NCBI RefSeq assembly: GCF_003386095.1
Contig: NZ_QREG01000001.1
Location: 310,001-374,000 of the forward strand
DNA from: Marinoscillum furvescens DSM 4134
Lineage (GTDB): Bacteria; Bacteroidota; Bacteroidia; Cytophagales; Cyclobacteriaceae
Reading direction: 5' to 3'
Length of the DNA stretch: 64,000 nucleotides
Positions 18,273 through 25,597 of this stretch are shown here, piece by piece. The position numbers and the translations under genes are program-made. Below the pieces are notes generated by a model. The model saw nothing but the letters and a program-made list of their open reading frames with translations, was not told the origin of the DNA and did not search any database. How positions within the stretch are numbered: the first letter of the stretch is position 1; each line of letters starts with the position of its first letter.

Positions 18273-18861
18273 CTGGCTAATAGTGCTGCTCATTCTTCTG
18301 GTGGTGGCTTGTGATGATGAAGCGCCCACTAAAGAGCCTGATGAACCGGCCCTACCTACAGCAATAGCACCCCTCAGTGGCATGCTACAAAACAATGATG
18401 GTAGCTATGTCCTGGACACCAACGATTTTGGCAGTGCTGTATTTATACAAAAAGACAGCTTTGTGTTAGCCTCCATTTCTCTTAAAAATTTCGCTCCAAA
18501 CACCGTCCACGCCATACACTTGCATGCGGGCACATGCGAAAATCCAGGCATGCACTGGAATCAGGGCAAAGACATGAGTCACTCATTTTGCAACGAAAAA
18601 AGCCTGGGCATTACCTGGGGAAAACCTATGGCAGGAGACGTGGGCAATGCCAGCGTAGGATATGATGGTACAGGCTCTCTAGAAATCAAAACAGACCTTT
18701 GGGAAGTGGGCACAGGATCGGAAAAAGACATCACGGGCGCTGTACTCGTAATTCACGAAACTTTTGAAGACTTCACTACCGAGTGTGATCCCAATCACGG
18801 TGCACATCCACATGATAATGCCAAAATCGCCTGTGGTACGCTTTCACCAGTCACCCAATAA
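18262..18861 (+). CDS. SodC-like lipoprotein with altered zinc site
   Basis: A 199-residue lipoprotein: MKTNWLIVLLILLVVAC gives a lipobox ending in C17. The mature part follows Cu/Zn superoxide dismutase: HAIHLHAG with copper-type His86 and His88, disulfide candidates C92 and C191, bridging His98, His107, D126 in GDVGN, and His165 in LVIHE. Two canonical residues differ: the His preceding GDxGN is Met123, and the active-site Arg before ACG is Lys188. Activity as a dismutase is therefore uncertain; it may be a copper-only or non-catalytic relative. ATG 18262 is chosen for the signal peptide; earlier ATGs at 18250 and 18259 are possible. Confidence 0.8.
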   Translation: MKTNWLIVLLILLVVACDDEAPTKEPDEPALPTAIAPLSGMLQNNDGSYVLDTNDFGSAVFIQKDSFVLASISLKNFAPNTVHAIHLHAGTCENPGMHWNQGKDMSHSFCNEKSLGITWGKPMAGDVGNASVGYDGTGSLEIKTDLWEVGTGSEKDITGAVLVIHETFEDFTTECDPNHGAHPHDNAKIACGTLSPVTQ

Positions 18862-18936
18862 CTCCCCACTCATTCGTGTTTTCACCAACACACGCACCAA
18901 AAACATGGGCTGACATAATATACAAACGTTATCATA

Positions 18937-18966
18937 TTTGATTTTTGCAATACTTTCTTACTTTTG
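18937..18966 (+). promoter_or_regulatory. Predicted promoter upstream of the small secreted protein
   Basis: TTTG at 18937-18940 and TACTTTTG at 18959-18966 are 18 bp apart, close to the Bacteroidota consensus. The next start codon on this strand is at 19093, implying a long leader of about 120 nt that contains the palindrome and the shared element listed separately. Confidence 0.5.
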
Positions 18967-18972
18967 TTGCGC

Positions 18973-18984
18973 ATTGTATACAAT
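18973..18984 (+). promoter_or_regulatory. Perfect palindrome ATTGTATACAAT, possible operator
   Basis: Twelve-base perfect dyad just downstream of the predicted -7 box, where a repressor could block transcription. No second copy was noticed in the window. Confidence 0.35.
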
Positions 18985-18988
18985 TATG

Positions 18989-19026
18989 TGACATTTCATG
19001 ACAATCGTTTACTGAGCGATGACAAA
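18989..19026 (+). promoter_or_regulatory. Upstream element shared with the 20.7-kb gene (copy 1)
   Basis: The stretch beginning TGACATTTCATGACAATC, followed by GTTTAC and CGATG, recurs at 20691-20727 with few changes. It contains TGACA repeated every 10 bases. It lies about 105 bp before the start codon of the small secreted protein. Likely a regulator site or part of an alternative promoter. Confidence 0.5.
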
Positions 19027-19092
19027 CCTGAGTGTTGAAGGCCGTAAAATGGTATATCAATAACCTAAAGGTCAAACTCAAACTCAATACTC

Positions 19093-19416
19093 ATGAAAAG
19101 ACTAACAATGATTGTAGCAGTGCTGCTAACAGTTACTAGCGCTGCATTCGCCTCCGGTGATGGCAAGAAGAGCAAAAGAGCTGCGGTAATACCGGGCAGT
19201 AACTCAACGTTTAAACTACTGTATGCTCCTAAAGAGCAAAACGTGGTAAAAATAAAAATCAAGGACGAGCACGGTAAGCTCGTGAAGATCGAAAAGATAA
19301 AAAACGATGGTGGTTTTCTCAGGAGATACCACATGGACCTAATGGAACCTGGTACATACTCCTTCGAAATCACCGACAACAACGGTAGCTACACGCAAGA
19401 GGTAGTGCTGAAATAA
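19093..19416 (+). CDS. Small secreted protein with predicted beta-sandwich, unknown
   Basis: A 107-residue exported protein: a Sec signal peptide (residues 1-21, ending in AAFAS), then a Lys-rich stretch and about 75 residues with alternating beta strands (FKLLYAP, VVKIKIKDEHGKLV, GTYSFEITDNNGSYTQEVVL) like a C-terminal Ig/FnIII-type strand set seen in sorting or stabilising domains of Bacteroidota. The final strands resemble a secretion-associated C-terminal domain in pattern, but a standalone domain of this kind has no known role. A strong terminator follows. It shares an upstream element with the secreted protein gene at 20.8 kb. Confidence 0.65.
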   Translation: MKRLTMIVAVLLTVTSAAFASGDGKKSKRAAVIPGSNSTFKLLYAPKEQNVVKIKIKDEHGKLVKIEKIKNDGGFLRRYHMDLMEPGTYSFEITDNNGSYTQEVVLK

Positions 19417-19456
19417 AAAACATTTAAGATCATACTTCTTTATACTATTGCAAAAG

Positions 19457-19487
19457 ACCTTCTTGTTTCAAGAAGGTTTTTGTTTTT
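19457..19487 (+). terminator. Rho-independent terminator after the small secreted protein
   Basis: ACCTTCTT (19457-19464) pairs with AAGAAGGT (19470-19477) around the loop GTTTC; a T-rich tract follows. Confidence 0.85.
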
Positions 19488-19489
19488 TT

Positions 19490-20100
19490 ATAGGGATAGG
19501 TAAGGATCAAACAATATTTCTTTGGGGAGCTTGTATTATGCATAGATCTGGGATAATTTAGGATCAATCCAAAATCTATCGTGAAAAAGGATCTATTAAG
19601 GGATGGGCCTTGGTTCATTTTAGGTTTTCCGGATGAAAATCAGGTTACCAATAAATACGGCCGGCATAGGCAGGTCTGAGCTTATACCTAATCTCAAAAT
19701 CTTATCGTAAACGTAAATGCGAGTTTATTTATTTGCTGATTTCTATTTGGAAAAGCGTTAAGAAATGGACTCAGTCCGGGGCGCATAGCCCTTGATTTTT
19801 GCTACCGGGGCGCGAAGCCTTTTCATCAGCCTGGCCGGCCGCATGGAAAAGTAGGGCAAGAAGCACTCACAATTGACGATATAGAAAGTTTAATGCAATC
19901 AGTAAAAGAACAGACCCTTACAGACAATGCCACAATTGAACTTTCTTAGGTAAGCCCACAGAAGTATTACTTAATACTTTTTTAGCCACATATTCCATAC
20001 TGAATCAGATTAAAACAACCCCAACACGGCTGGCATCAGAACCTTGCGAGTACATTTTTTGTATATCTTAATACCACGATACGCCGGCTGCTCACGCTAA
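19490..20100. other. Gene-poor stretch with decayed sequence
   Basis: About 600 bp without a convincing gene. A frame from about 19770 to 19949 (TAG) stays open for roughly 55 codons and would encode a tail with GQEALTIDDIESLMQ, which looks protein-like but lacks a start and a recognisable family. Within it GGGGCGCATAGCCC (19778-19791) and GGGGCGCGAAGCC (19807-19819) form an imperfect direct repeat. Likely remnants of an insertion or of a decayed gene. Confidence 0.4.
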
Positions 20101-20133
20101 TTTGGTTAACACACCACAGAAAACTTAAATTTG
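20101..20133 (+). promoter_or_regulatory. Predicted promoter of the antitoxin gene
   Basis: TTTG at 20101-20104 and TAAATTTG at 20126-20133 with a 21-bp gap fit the Bacteroidota promoter well. The antitoxin ATG lies only 4 bases after the -7 box, so the transcript would be leaderless or nearly so. Confidence 0.6.
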
Positions 20134-20137
20134 AAGC

Positions 20138-20338
20138 ATGGTAACGGTTCACATCAACGAAAAAAGCAAACAAGCAAAAGCCTTAATAGAGATGCTTAAA
20201 ACCTTCTCTTTCGTGGAGATTGAGGAAAAGCCCAGGTATAACGAAGAGACAGAACAGGCCATCAAAGAAGCGAAAGCAGGAAAGAATCTGATTCAAACCA
20301 AAAGCCACGAAGACCTGATGGAAAAGCTTCGGTCATGA
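20138..20338 (+). CDS. Antitoxin of a RelE/YafQ-type toxin-antitoxin pair
   Basis: A 66-residue protein starting MVTVHINEKSKQAKALIEML, a pattern of small Bacteroidota antitoxins (DUF2683-like) paired with YafQ toxins. The N-terminal half is a beta strand plus helix, probably for DNA binding and dimerisation; the C-terminal half is charged and would wrap the toxin. Its stop overlaps the toxin ATG (ATGA, 20335-20338), the usual coupling of such loci. The frame is intact although the toxin is interrupted. Confidence 0.8.
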   Translation: MVTVHINEKSKQAKALIEMLKTFSFVEIEEKPRYNEETEQAIKEAKAGKNLIQTKSHEDLMEKLRS

Positions 20339-20610
20339 GCTACAGAATACAACTTACATCTAAGTTTAAAAAGGATTATAAGCTAGCAATGAAACGGGGA
20401 TTACCCGAATCCAAACTTTAAGAAGTACTAATTACCCTTCGCGAAACAGGCACATTGCCGCCAAAATTCAAGCCCCATAAACTCAAAGGCCAATACGCTG
20501 GTTTTTGGGAATATCACATCCAGCCCGACTGGCTATTAATCTGGGATCAAAATGATGGTGTCCGTTTGACTTCACTCATCAGAACTGGTAGCCATAGCGA
20601 TCTATTTTAA
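20335..20610 (+). pseudogene. YafQ/RelE-type mRNA interferase toxin, interrupted by a stop codon
   Basis: The frame from ATG 20335 to TAA 20608-20610 would give a 91-residue toxin. Codon 29 (20419-20421) is TAA. The parts on both sides fit the YafQ family: SKFKKDYKLAMKRGL before the stop, and HKLKGQYAGFWEYHIQPDW, LLIW and the C-terminal RTGSHSDLF after it, including the catalytic-type His residues. No frameshift is needed, only one nonsense codon (one base from AAA, CAA or GAA). The 28-residue fragment cannot be toxic, so the locus is probably inactivated, unless the stop is a sequencing error. Confidence 0.85.
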
Positions 20611-20690
20611 CTCCAACACTCTACTGGTCAACTTTAACAACTTCGAGAGCAACTCTCACCTTCACTCCACCAAAAAACCGAAAGCTCTAA

Positions 20691-20727
20691 TGACATTTGG
20701 TGACAATCATTTACCCGATGTTGACCA
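20691..20727 (+). promoter_or_regulatory. Upstream element shared with the 19-kb gene (copy 2)
   Basis: TGACATTTGGTGACAATC followed by ATTTAC and CGATG mirrors copy 1 at 18989-19026 (TGACATTTnnTGACAATCnTTTAC is identical in both). It lies 75 bp before the start codon of the tandem jelly-roll protein. Confidence 0.5.
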
Positions 20728-20765
20728 CCTTTTCGTATGATCATCGTATCATTGTTTGAAGAGGC

Positions 20766-21752
20766 ATGAAAAGGTTTATTTACATCTGGATTCTACTACT
20801 CACGGTGCTCTCCGCCACCCAGGCCGGCGACCTCAAAAAGGTCATCGACCTGCGCGGCAAATGGAAGTTTACCATAGGTGACAACCCCCGATGGGCACGA
20901 CCAGACTATGACGACAGCACCTGGGAGAAAATCCAGGTACCAGCTGCCTGGGAAGACGAAGGTTTTAGTGGTTTTGATGGCTATGCATGGTACCGAATCT
21001 CACTGGACCTTTCCAATATCTCCACGCACAACCTGTATCTCGTACTGGGATTTATAGATGATGTAGACGAAGTTTACCTCAACGGCGAACTTATCGGATT
21101 TAGCGGATCGTTTCCTCCAGACTTTTACACGGCTTATCACTCCCACCGCCAGTATTACATCCCTCCATCACTGATCAACCGCAATGGACAAAACGTAATA
21201 GCCGTACGCGTATATGACACCATTCTCGAAGGAGGTATAATCAAGGGTGAGACCGGCATTTATGCCAGGGCCAACGTTCCGCCACAGGCTGTTTTGCTGG
21301 AAGGCATCTGGAGGTTTCGTGAAGGTGATAATTTCCACTGGAAAGAAAGCCGCTACAATGACAAAAACTGGCAGGAAAGCATGGTGCCCAGCTACTGGAG
21401 GAGTTTAAAAAAAGTAATGATAGAAGGTACGGCGTGGTATCGCAAAACTTTCACCTTGCCCGATTACCTCAAAGGTGAAGAAGATCTGGCTCTTGTTTTG
21501 GGCTACATTGATGACTTTGATGAAACCTACCTAAACGGAACACTTATCGGCACTACCGATGACGGCCGCCCCTTCGGATGGTCACAGTCATACAGTAAAA
21601 AGAGGCTCTATATCATCCCCAATGGCATCCTCAATAAAAATGGAGAAAATGTGCTAGCAGTAAGAGTCAGCGACATTGGTGGCAATGCAGGGATCTACAA
21701 AGGGCCGCTGGCCATAGTACCTTACCGTCAGCGCCATAAGCTAACGGACTAA
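20766..21752 (+). CDS. Secreted protein with two tandem GH2-type jelly-roll modules
   Basis: A 328-residue exported protein (signal peptide about residues 1-20, ending ATQA). Residues 24-168 and 172-322 are two copies of the sugar-binding jelly-roll fold that precedes the catalytic domain in GH2 glycosidases. Shared marks are a Trp-rich strand, DGYAWYR versus EGTAWYR, the LGFIDDVDEVYLNG versus LGYIDDFDETYLNG motif, and NVIAVRVYD versus NVLAVRVSD. No TIM-barrel catalytic domain is present, so it is a non-catalytic carbohydrate- or envelope-binding protein. It converges on the GH113-like gene with a 4-bp overlap. Confidence 0.82.
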   Translation: MKRFIYIWILLLTVLSATQAGDLKKVIDLRGKWKFTIGDNPRWARPDYDDSTWEKIQVPAAWEDEGFSGFDGYAWYRISLDLSNISTHNLYLVLGFIDDVDEVYLNGELIGFSGSFPPDFYTAYHSHRQYYIPPSLINRNGQNVIAVRVYDTILEGGIIKGETGIYARANVPPQAVLLEGIWRFREGDNFHWKESRYNDKNWQESMVPSYWRSLKKVMIEGTAWYRKTFTLPDYLKGEEDLALVLGYIDDFDETYLNGTLIGTTDDGRPFGWSQSYSKKRLYIIPNGILNKNGENVLAVRVSDIGGNAGIYKGPLAIVPYRQRHKLTD

Positions 21753-22771
21753 TGATACCACTTGCTGATGATCGCTTCTACAGGTTTCCCCTGAGGAGTA
21801 AAATCCGCATTATGAAAACCTCCAGCGCTGGAATCCAAATGCCATTTCCATAGAAAACCTCCAGCAAACCAGGACTCTTTCCACACACTTTGATACAATG
21901 CCTCATACCCCATACACTGCACATCCAGATCTACTACCTCTCCATAGCTACGTGGCACTCCCCAGGGTGTATCTAAGGCACCATCCCTACTCTGATAGCC
22001 ATACTCTGTAAACAACACCGGTCGCCCTTGCCGATGTGCAAAAACAGTCAACCGATCCGCCCATTTTTTCCAGCCTGCTGTCACAGCCTTTAAATCCGAC
22101 TTAGCAGATATCTCTAATGGAAAATAGGCATCCACGCCGATGTAATCCAGCTCCGCCCAAAAAGCCACTTCGTCGTAATCATCCCAATTAGCCGCATAGG
22201 TAAGCTTGCCACTATACACCTTCTTCACCTCCTCGATCAACAAAGGCCAAAAGTGTGGACGCTCCCTCACAGCTCTTTTATACTCCGTACCAATACAAAA
22301 CATAGGCGCGCCCTCTGCTTCAGCCAATTGAGCAAATGCCAGCACATACTTTGTATAAGCATTTTCCCACTCTAGCCAATCCTGCTCTTGCTGCAGCGAA
22401 AACTCCCCAATCCAGCCGCGCCTCAGCCAAACGTGCGGTTTCACCATCACCTTGAGGCTACAAGACTTTGCATCTCTAATAAGCTGTCGTGTACCTTCCA
22501 GGCGTTCGCCCCACCACTGTCGCTCAGTATCAAAATACACGGAGGGCTCCCCCTGCACAGAAAAACCAAAAGGAATAACCGCCACCCAATCTGCATTGAT
22601 GGATTGGACATCACATAGCGCAGCCTTACCTGCCGGGCGACGTGGGTTCACCAAACTCACTCCATTAATCTTTTTAGAAACCTTTACAGGCACCTCTACA
22701 GAAGGGTCTATCAAAAAATACCCCACCAGCATCACACAGACAATCAGAAAGAACCCAACAATAAGTTTCAT
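21749..22771 (-). CDS. GH113-like glycoside hydrolase, membrane-anchored or secreted
   Basis: A 340-residue protein with one N-terminal hydrophobic segment (residues 1-21) acting as a signal anchor or uncleaved signal peptide. The rest matches the TIM-barrel GH113 family, whose characterised members are endo-beta-1,4-mannanases. Catalytic candidates are the acid/base E163 in FCIGTEYKRAV and the nucleophile E256 in VLFTEYGYQ. Aromatic residues typical of a glycan groove (W, Y) line the sequence. Substrate is not provable here; mannan is a family-based guess. No SusC/SusD genes are nearby, so it is not a typical polysaccharide utilisation locus. Confidence 0.82.
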   Translation of the reverse strand: MKLIVGFFLIVCVMLVGYFLIDPSVEVPVKVSKKINGVSLVNPRRPAGKAALCDVQSINADWVAVIPFGFSVQGEPSVYFDTERQWWGERLEGTRQLIRDAKSCSLKVMVKPHVWLRRGWIGEFSLQQEQDWLEWENAYTKYVLAFAQLAEAEGAPMFCIGTEYKRAVRERPHFWPLLIEEVKKVYSGKLTYAANWDDYDEVAFWAELDYIGVDAYFPLEISAKSDLKAVTAGWKKWADRLTVFAHRQGRPVLFTEYGYQSRDGALDTPWGVPRSYGEVVDLDVQCMGYEALYQSVWKESWFAGGFLWKWHLDSSAGGFHNADFTPQGKPVEAIISKWYH

Positions 22772-22818
22772 ACGCTGTTAGTATTTTCATTAAATTAAAC
22801 CAATTAATCAACATCAAC

Positions 22819-23367
22819 TTGGCTACAACAACCACAGACTTCAACATCTTACTGGTTAAGCGGTTAAAAAATAAGGATGCTACAGCGCTAGATTATCTTT
22901 ACGACCACTACTCTGAGGCACTGTATGGCATCATTTTCCGCACATTAAACCACCAGGAGATTGCAGAGGAAACACTGCACGATGTATTTATCAAAATCTG
23001 GGATTCCATAGAAAGTTATGATCCGGGCAAAGGCACGCTTTTCACCTGGATGTATCGCATAGCTCGAAACAAGGCCATAGATGCAAGGCGATCCAAAGAT
23101 TTCAAAACCACCGATAAATCTGATGACATTGATGGGTTCGTAGATATGTTCCAAGACTCCGGTAACAAGGAGGATTACATTGGACTATCAGCTGTTTTAA
23201 GTGAGATTGGAAAAATGTGTAAAAAGTTGATCCAGCTAAACTTCTTTATGGGCTACTCGCACGCCGAGATATCCAAAAATGAAGAAATGCCACTGGGCAC
23301 AGTAAAAACACGTCTCAGAAACTGCTTAAAAGACATTAAAAACAAACTCAGAAAAGATTTTGAATAG
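22819..23367 (+). CDS. ECF-type RNA polymerase sigma factor
   Basis: A 182-residue sigma-70 family member with only regions 2 and 4. Region 2 covers about 15-85 (AEETLHDVFIKIWD, GTLFTWMYRIARNKAID) and region 4 about 120-178, with HTH MGYSHAEISKNEEMPLGTVKTRLR. TTG 22819 is the start: no in-frame ATG precedes the family match. It overlaps the anti-sigma gene by 8 bases, the classical sigma/anti-sigma operon form. It probably directs genes answering an envelope or oxidative cue; promoter targets are not visible. Confidence 0.93.
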   Translation: MATTTTDFNILLVKRLKNKDATALDYLYDHYSEALYGIIFRTLNHQEIAEETLHDVFIKIWDSIESYDPGKGTLFTWMYRIARNKAIDARRSKDFKTTDKSDDIDGFVDMFQDSGNKEDYIGLSAVLSEIGKMCKKLIQLNFFMGYSHAEISKNEEMPLGTVKTRLRNCLKDIKNKLRKDFE

Positions 23368-24151
23368 GGAAGAAATTATAACGGAGGGATACCTGGCAGC
23401 CTACATCACAGGAGAGCTTTCTGCGGAACAGCTCGCTGAAGTAGAACAGTTCATCCAAGATGACGAGCAGGTAGGAGACGAGTTTTATGAATTACAAAAG
23501 ACCGTAGAGCAGCTGGCATTTCAATATGCCATCACCCCAGCTACAGCAGTCAAGCGATTCATCATGGAAGACCCCAAGGTCATGACCATGTCTATGCCAA
23601 CAGCATCTGGCGACAGGGTAGGCAATGGCATCAAAATGCTACTGGCCGCAAGTGTAGTGGTCACGCTACTTTCAGCCTTTGCTGCAGTATACTTCTGGAA
23701 TCAATGGAAAAACACCGACTACAGGCTGGCACAACTCACCGCCCGTAATCTGGAGCTTGCAGAGAGCTATCATATCGTAAATCAAGAGCTCACAGATATC
23801 CGCCAGGACCTGGCCGTACTGGTGAGCCCGGAGTTTAGCCGTATCATCCTAAATGGCACGGACAATGCCAAAGATGCCAAGGCAGTGATCTACTGGAATC
23901 CTGACCAGGAAGAAGTATACCTCAACTCCGCCAACCTGGCTAGCTTACCACAAAACCAGCAATACCAGCTCTGGGCGCTAATAGATGGTGTCCCCGTGGA
24001 TGCCGGTGTATTTGATGCGAATGAAGGGACCTTTCAGATCATGAAAAACATAGCCAAAGCAGATGCTTTTGCAGTCACAGTGGAGGAATCTGGAGGTGCA
24101 GCATCACCTACATTGGAAACCATGCAGGTGTATGGCGAACCACAATCGTGA
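23360..24151 (+). CDS. Anti-sigma factor, RskA family
   Basis: A 263-residue membrane anti-sigma factor. Residues 1-85 are the cytoplasmic sigma-binding part (ITEGYLAAYITGELS..., a zinc-less anti-sigma domain), residues about 90-112 a single transmembrane helix (IKMLLAASVVVTLLSAFAAV), followed by a coiled region and the RskA C-terminal domain (VIYWNPDQEEVYLNSANL, YQLWALIDG, AFAVTVEESGG). Release of the sigma factor by proteolysis on the periplasmic side is the family's usual mechanism. Start is TTG 23360, overlapping the sigma gene. Confidence 0.92.
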   Translation: MNREEIITEGYLAAYITGELSAEQLAEVEQFIQDDEQVGDEFYELQKTVEQLAFQYAITPATAVKRFIMEDPKVMTMSMPTASGDRVGNGIKMLLAASVVVTLLSAFAAVYFWNQWKNTDYRLAQLTARNLELAESYHIVNQELTDIRQDLAVLVSPEFSRIILNGTDNAKDAKAVIYWNPDQEEVYLNSANLASLPQNQQYQLWALIDGVPVDAGVFDANEGTFQIMKNIAKADAFAVTVEESGGAASPTLETMQVYGEPQS

Positions 24152-24249
24152 AATAATTAAAAAAAATAAAGAAAATTAAATCCAGCAGATCCAGTAAGAT
24201 CGTAAGTAAATCAGTTTCTGTTTAGAAACGCTTAAAGCTGGTTGATTAT

Positions 24250-24282
24250 ACGCCGTGAGTGGCTCTCACGGCGTTTTTTTGT
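24250..24282 (+). terminator. Rho-independent terminator after the sigma/anti-sigma operon
   Basis: ACGCCGTGAG (24250-24259) pairs perfectly with CTCACGGCGT (24265-24274) around TGGCT, followed by a T-run. It could also stop leftward transcription of murA only weakly, since no A-run precedes it. Confidence 0.92.
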
Positions 24283-24289
24283 TTCTCAC

Positions 24290-25597
24290 TTAATCGAAGC
24301 GCTCTATATCCGCACCCAGTGCCTGCAGACGCTTATCAATAAACTGATAGCCCCGGTCAATCTGCTCTACATTGTGGATCGTAGAGGTGCCTTCCGCACT
24401 CAATGCTGCTATCAGCAGTGAAACACCTGCCCGTATATCCGGAGAAGTCATACTGATACCTCGCAAAGGGAAAGCACGGTCCAGACCTATCACCGTAGCT
24501 CGGTGTGGATCACAAAGTATAATTTGCGCTCCCATATCTATCAGCTTATCTACGAAAAACAAGCGACTCTCGAACATCTTCTGATGAATGAGTACAGTTC
24601 CTTTGGCCTGGGTGGCTGTAACCAGCGCTACACTTAATAAGTCTGGTGTAAATCCTGGCCAGATCGCATCAGCAATGGTCAGGATAGAGCCATCTATAAA
24701 GCTTTCAATTTCATAGTGCTCTTGAGCAGGTATAAAAATATCGTCTCCACGAAATTCCATCTTCACCCCCAAGCGCTTGAAAGTATCTGGAATGATCCCC
24801 AACATGTCGATGCGGGCATCTTTGATGGTAATCTCCGACTGAGTCATGGCCGCCATACCTATAAAACTGCCGATCTCGATCATGTCTGGAAGCATGGTAT
24901 GCTCCGTACCCCCCAGGGATTCTACTCCCTCAATGATTAGCTTGTTACTACCGATGCCTTGGATTTTCGCACCCATACGCACGAGCATGCTACACAGCTG
25001 CTGCAAGTAAGGCTCGCACGCTGCATTGTAGATAGTTGTCTCTCCTTCAGCCAGCACTGCCGCCATCACTATATTGGCTGTACCCGTCACAGAGGCTTCA
25101 TCCAGGTGCATGTAGCAACCTTTCAGATTGGTACCATCTACGGTATAGAATGCATTTTGAGAATCGTAGTTAAACTTGGCTCCGAGCTTTTGAAAGCCTA
25201 CAAAGTGCGTATCTAATCTTCGTCTACCAATTTTATCACCTCCGGGTCTTGGCATTTTGCCAGTACCATATCTAGCCAACAGCGGACCGAGAATCATGAT
25301 AGACCCACGCAATGAGGAAGCCTTTTGCTTAAAGTCTTCCGTATCCATGAATTTCAGATTCACCTCTCGAGCGGTGAACCGGTAGGACTCTTCGCCAGTT
25401 TTTTCTATCCGTACACCAAGATCTGCAAGCAAATCTATCAGCTTGATCACATCACGGATATTGGGAATCTTATGGATGTGAACAGGCTCTGAGGTAAGTA
25501 ATACAGCCGAGATGATTTGTAGTGCTTCGTTTTTTGCACCCTGGGGAATGATGGTCCCCTTGAGGCGTTTGCCTCCCTTCACACGAAATGAAGCCAT
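24290..25597 (-). CDS. murA: UDP-N-acetylglucosamine 1-carboxyvinyltransferase with Asp at the fosfomycin position
   Basis: First committed step of peptidoglycan synthesis, adding enolpyruvate from PEP to UDP-GlcNAc. The 435-residue protein shows the family marks K22-N23 in GAKNEALQI, the R-rich loop and the C-terminal IDRGYQFIDKRLQALGA. At the site of the E. coli catalytic Cys115 (PGGCxIG) it has PGGDKIG with D121 (codon 25235-25237). Such Cys-to-Asp enzymes are active but insensitive to fosfomycin in other bacteria, so intrinsic resistance is predicted. The start abuts the stop of the upstream DUF4290 gene with no spacer. Confidence 0.96.
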   Translation of the reverse strand: MASFRVKGGKRLKGTIIPQGAKNEALQIISAVLLTSEPVHIHKIPNIRDVIKLIDLLADLGVRIEKTGEESYRFTAREVNLKFMDTEDFKQKASSLRGSIMILGPLLARYGTGKMPRPGGDKIGRRRLDTHFVGFQKLGAKFNYDSQNAFYTVDGTNLKGCYMHLDEASVTGTANIVMAAVLAEGETTIYNAACEPYLQQLCSMLVRMGAKIQGIGSNKLIIEGVESLGGTEHTMLPDMIEIGSFIGMAAMTQSEITIKDARIDMLGIIPDTFKRLGVKMEFRGDDIFIPAQEHYEIESFIDGSILTIADAIWPGFTPDLLSVALVTATQAKGTVLIHQKMFESRLFFVDKLIDMGAQIILCDPHRATVIGLDRAFPLRGISMTSPDIRAGVSLLIAALSAEGTSTIHNVEQIDRGYQFIDKRLQALGADIERFD

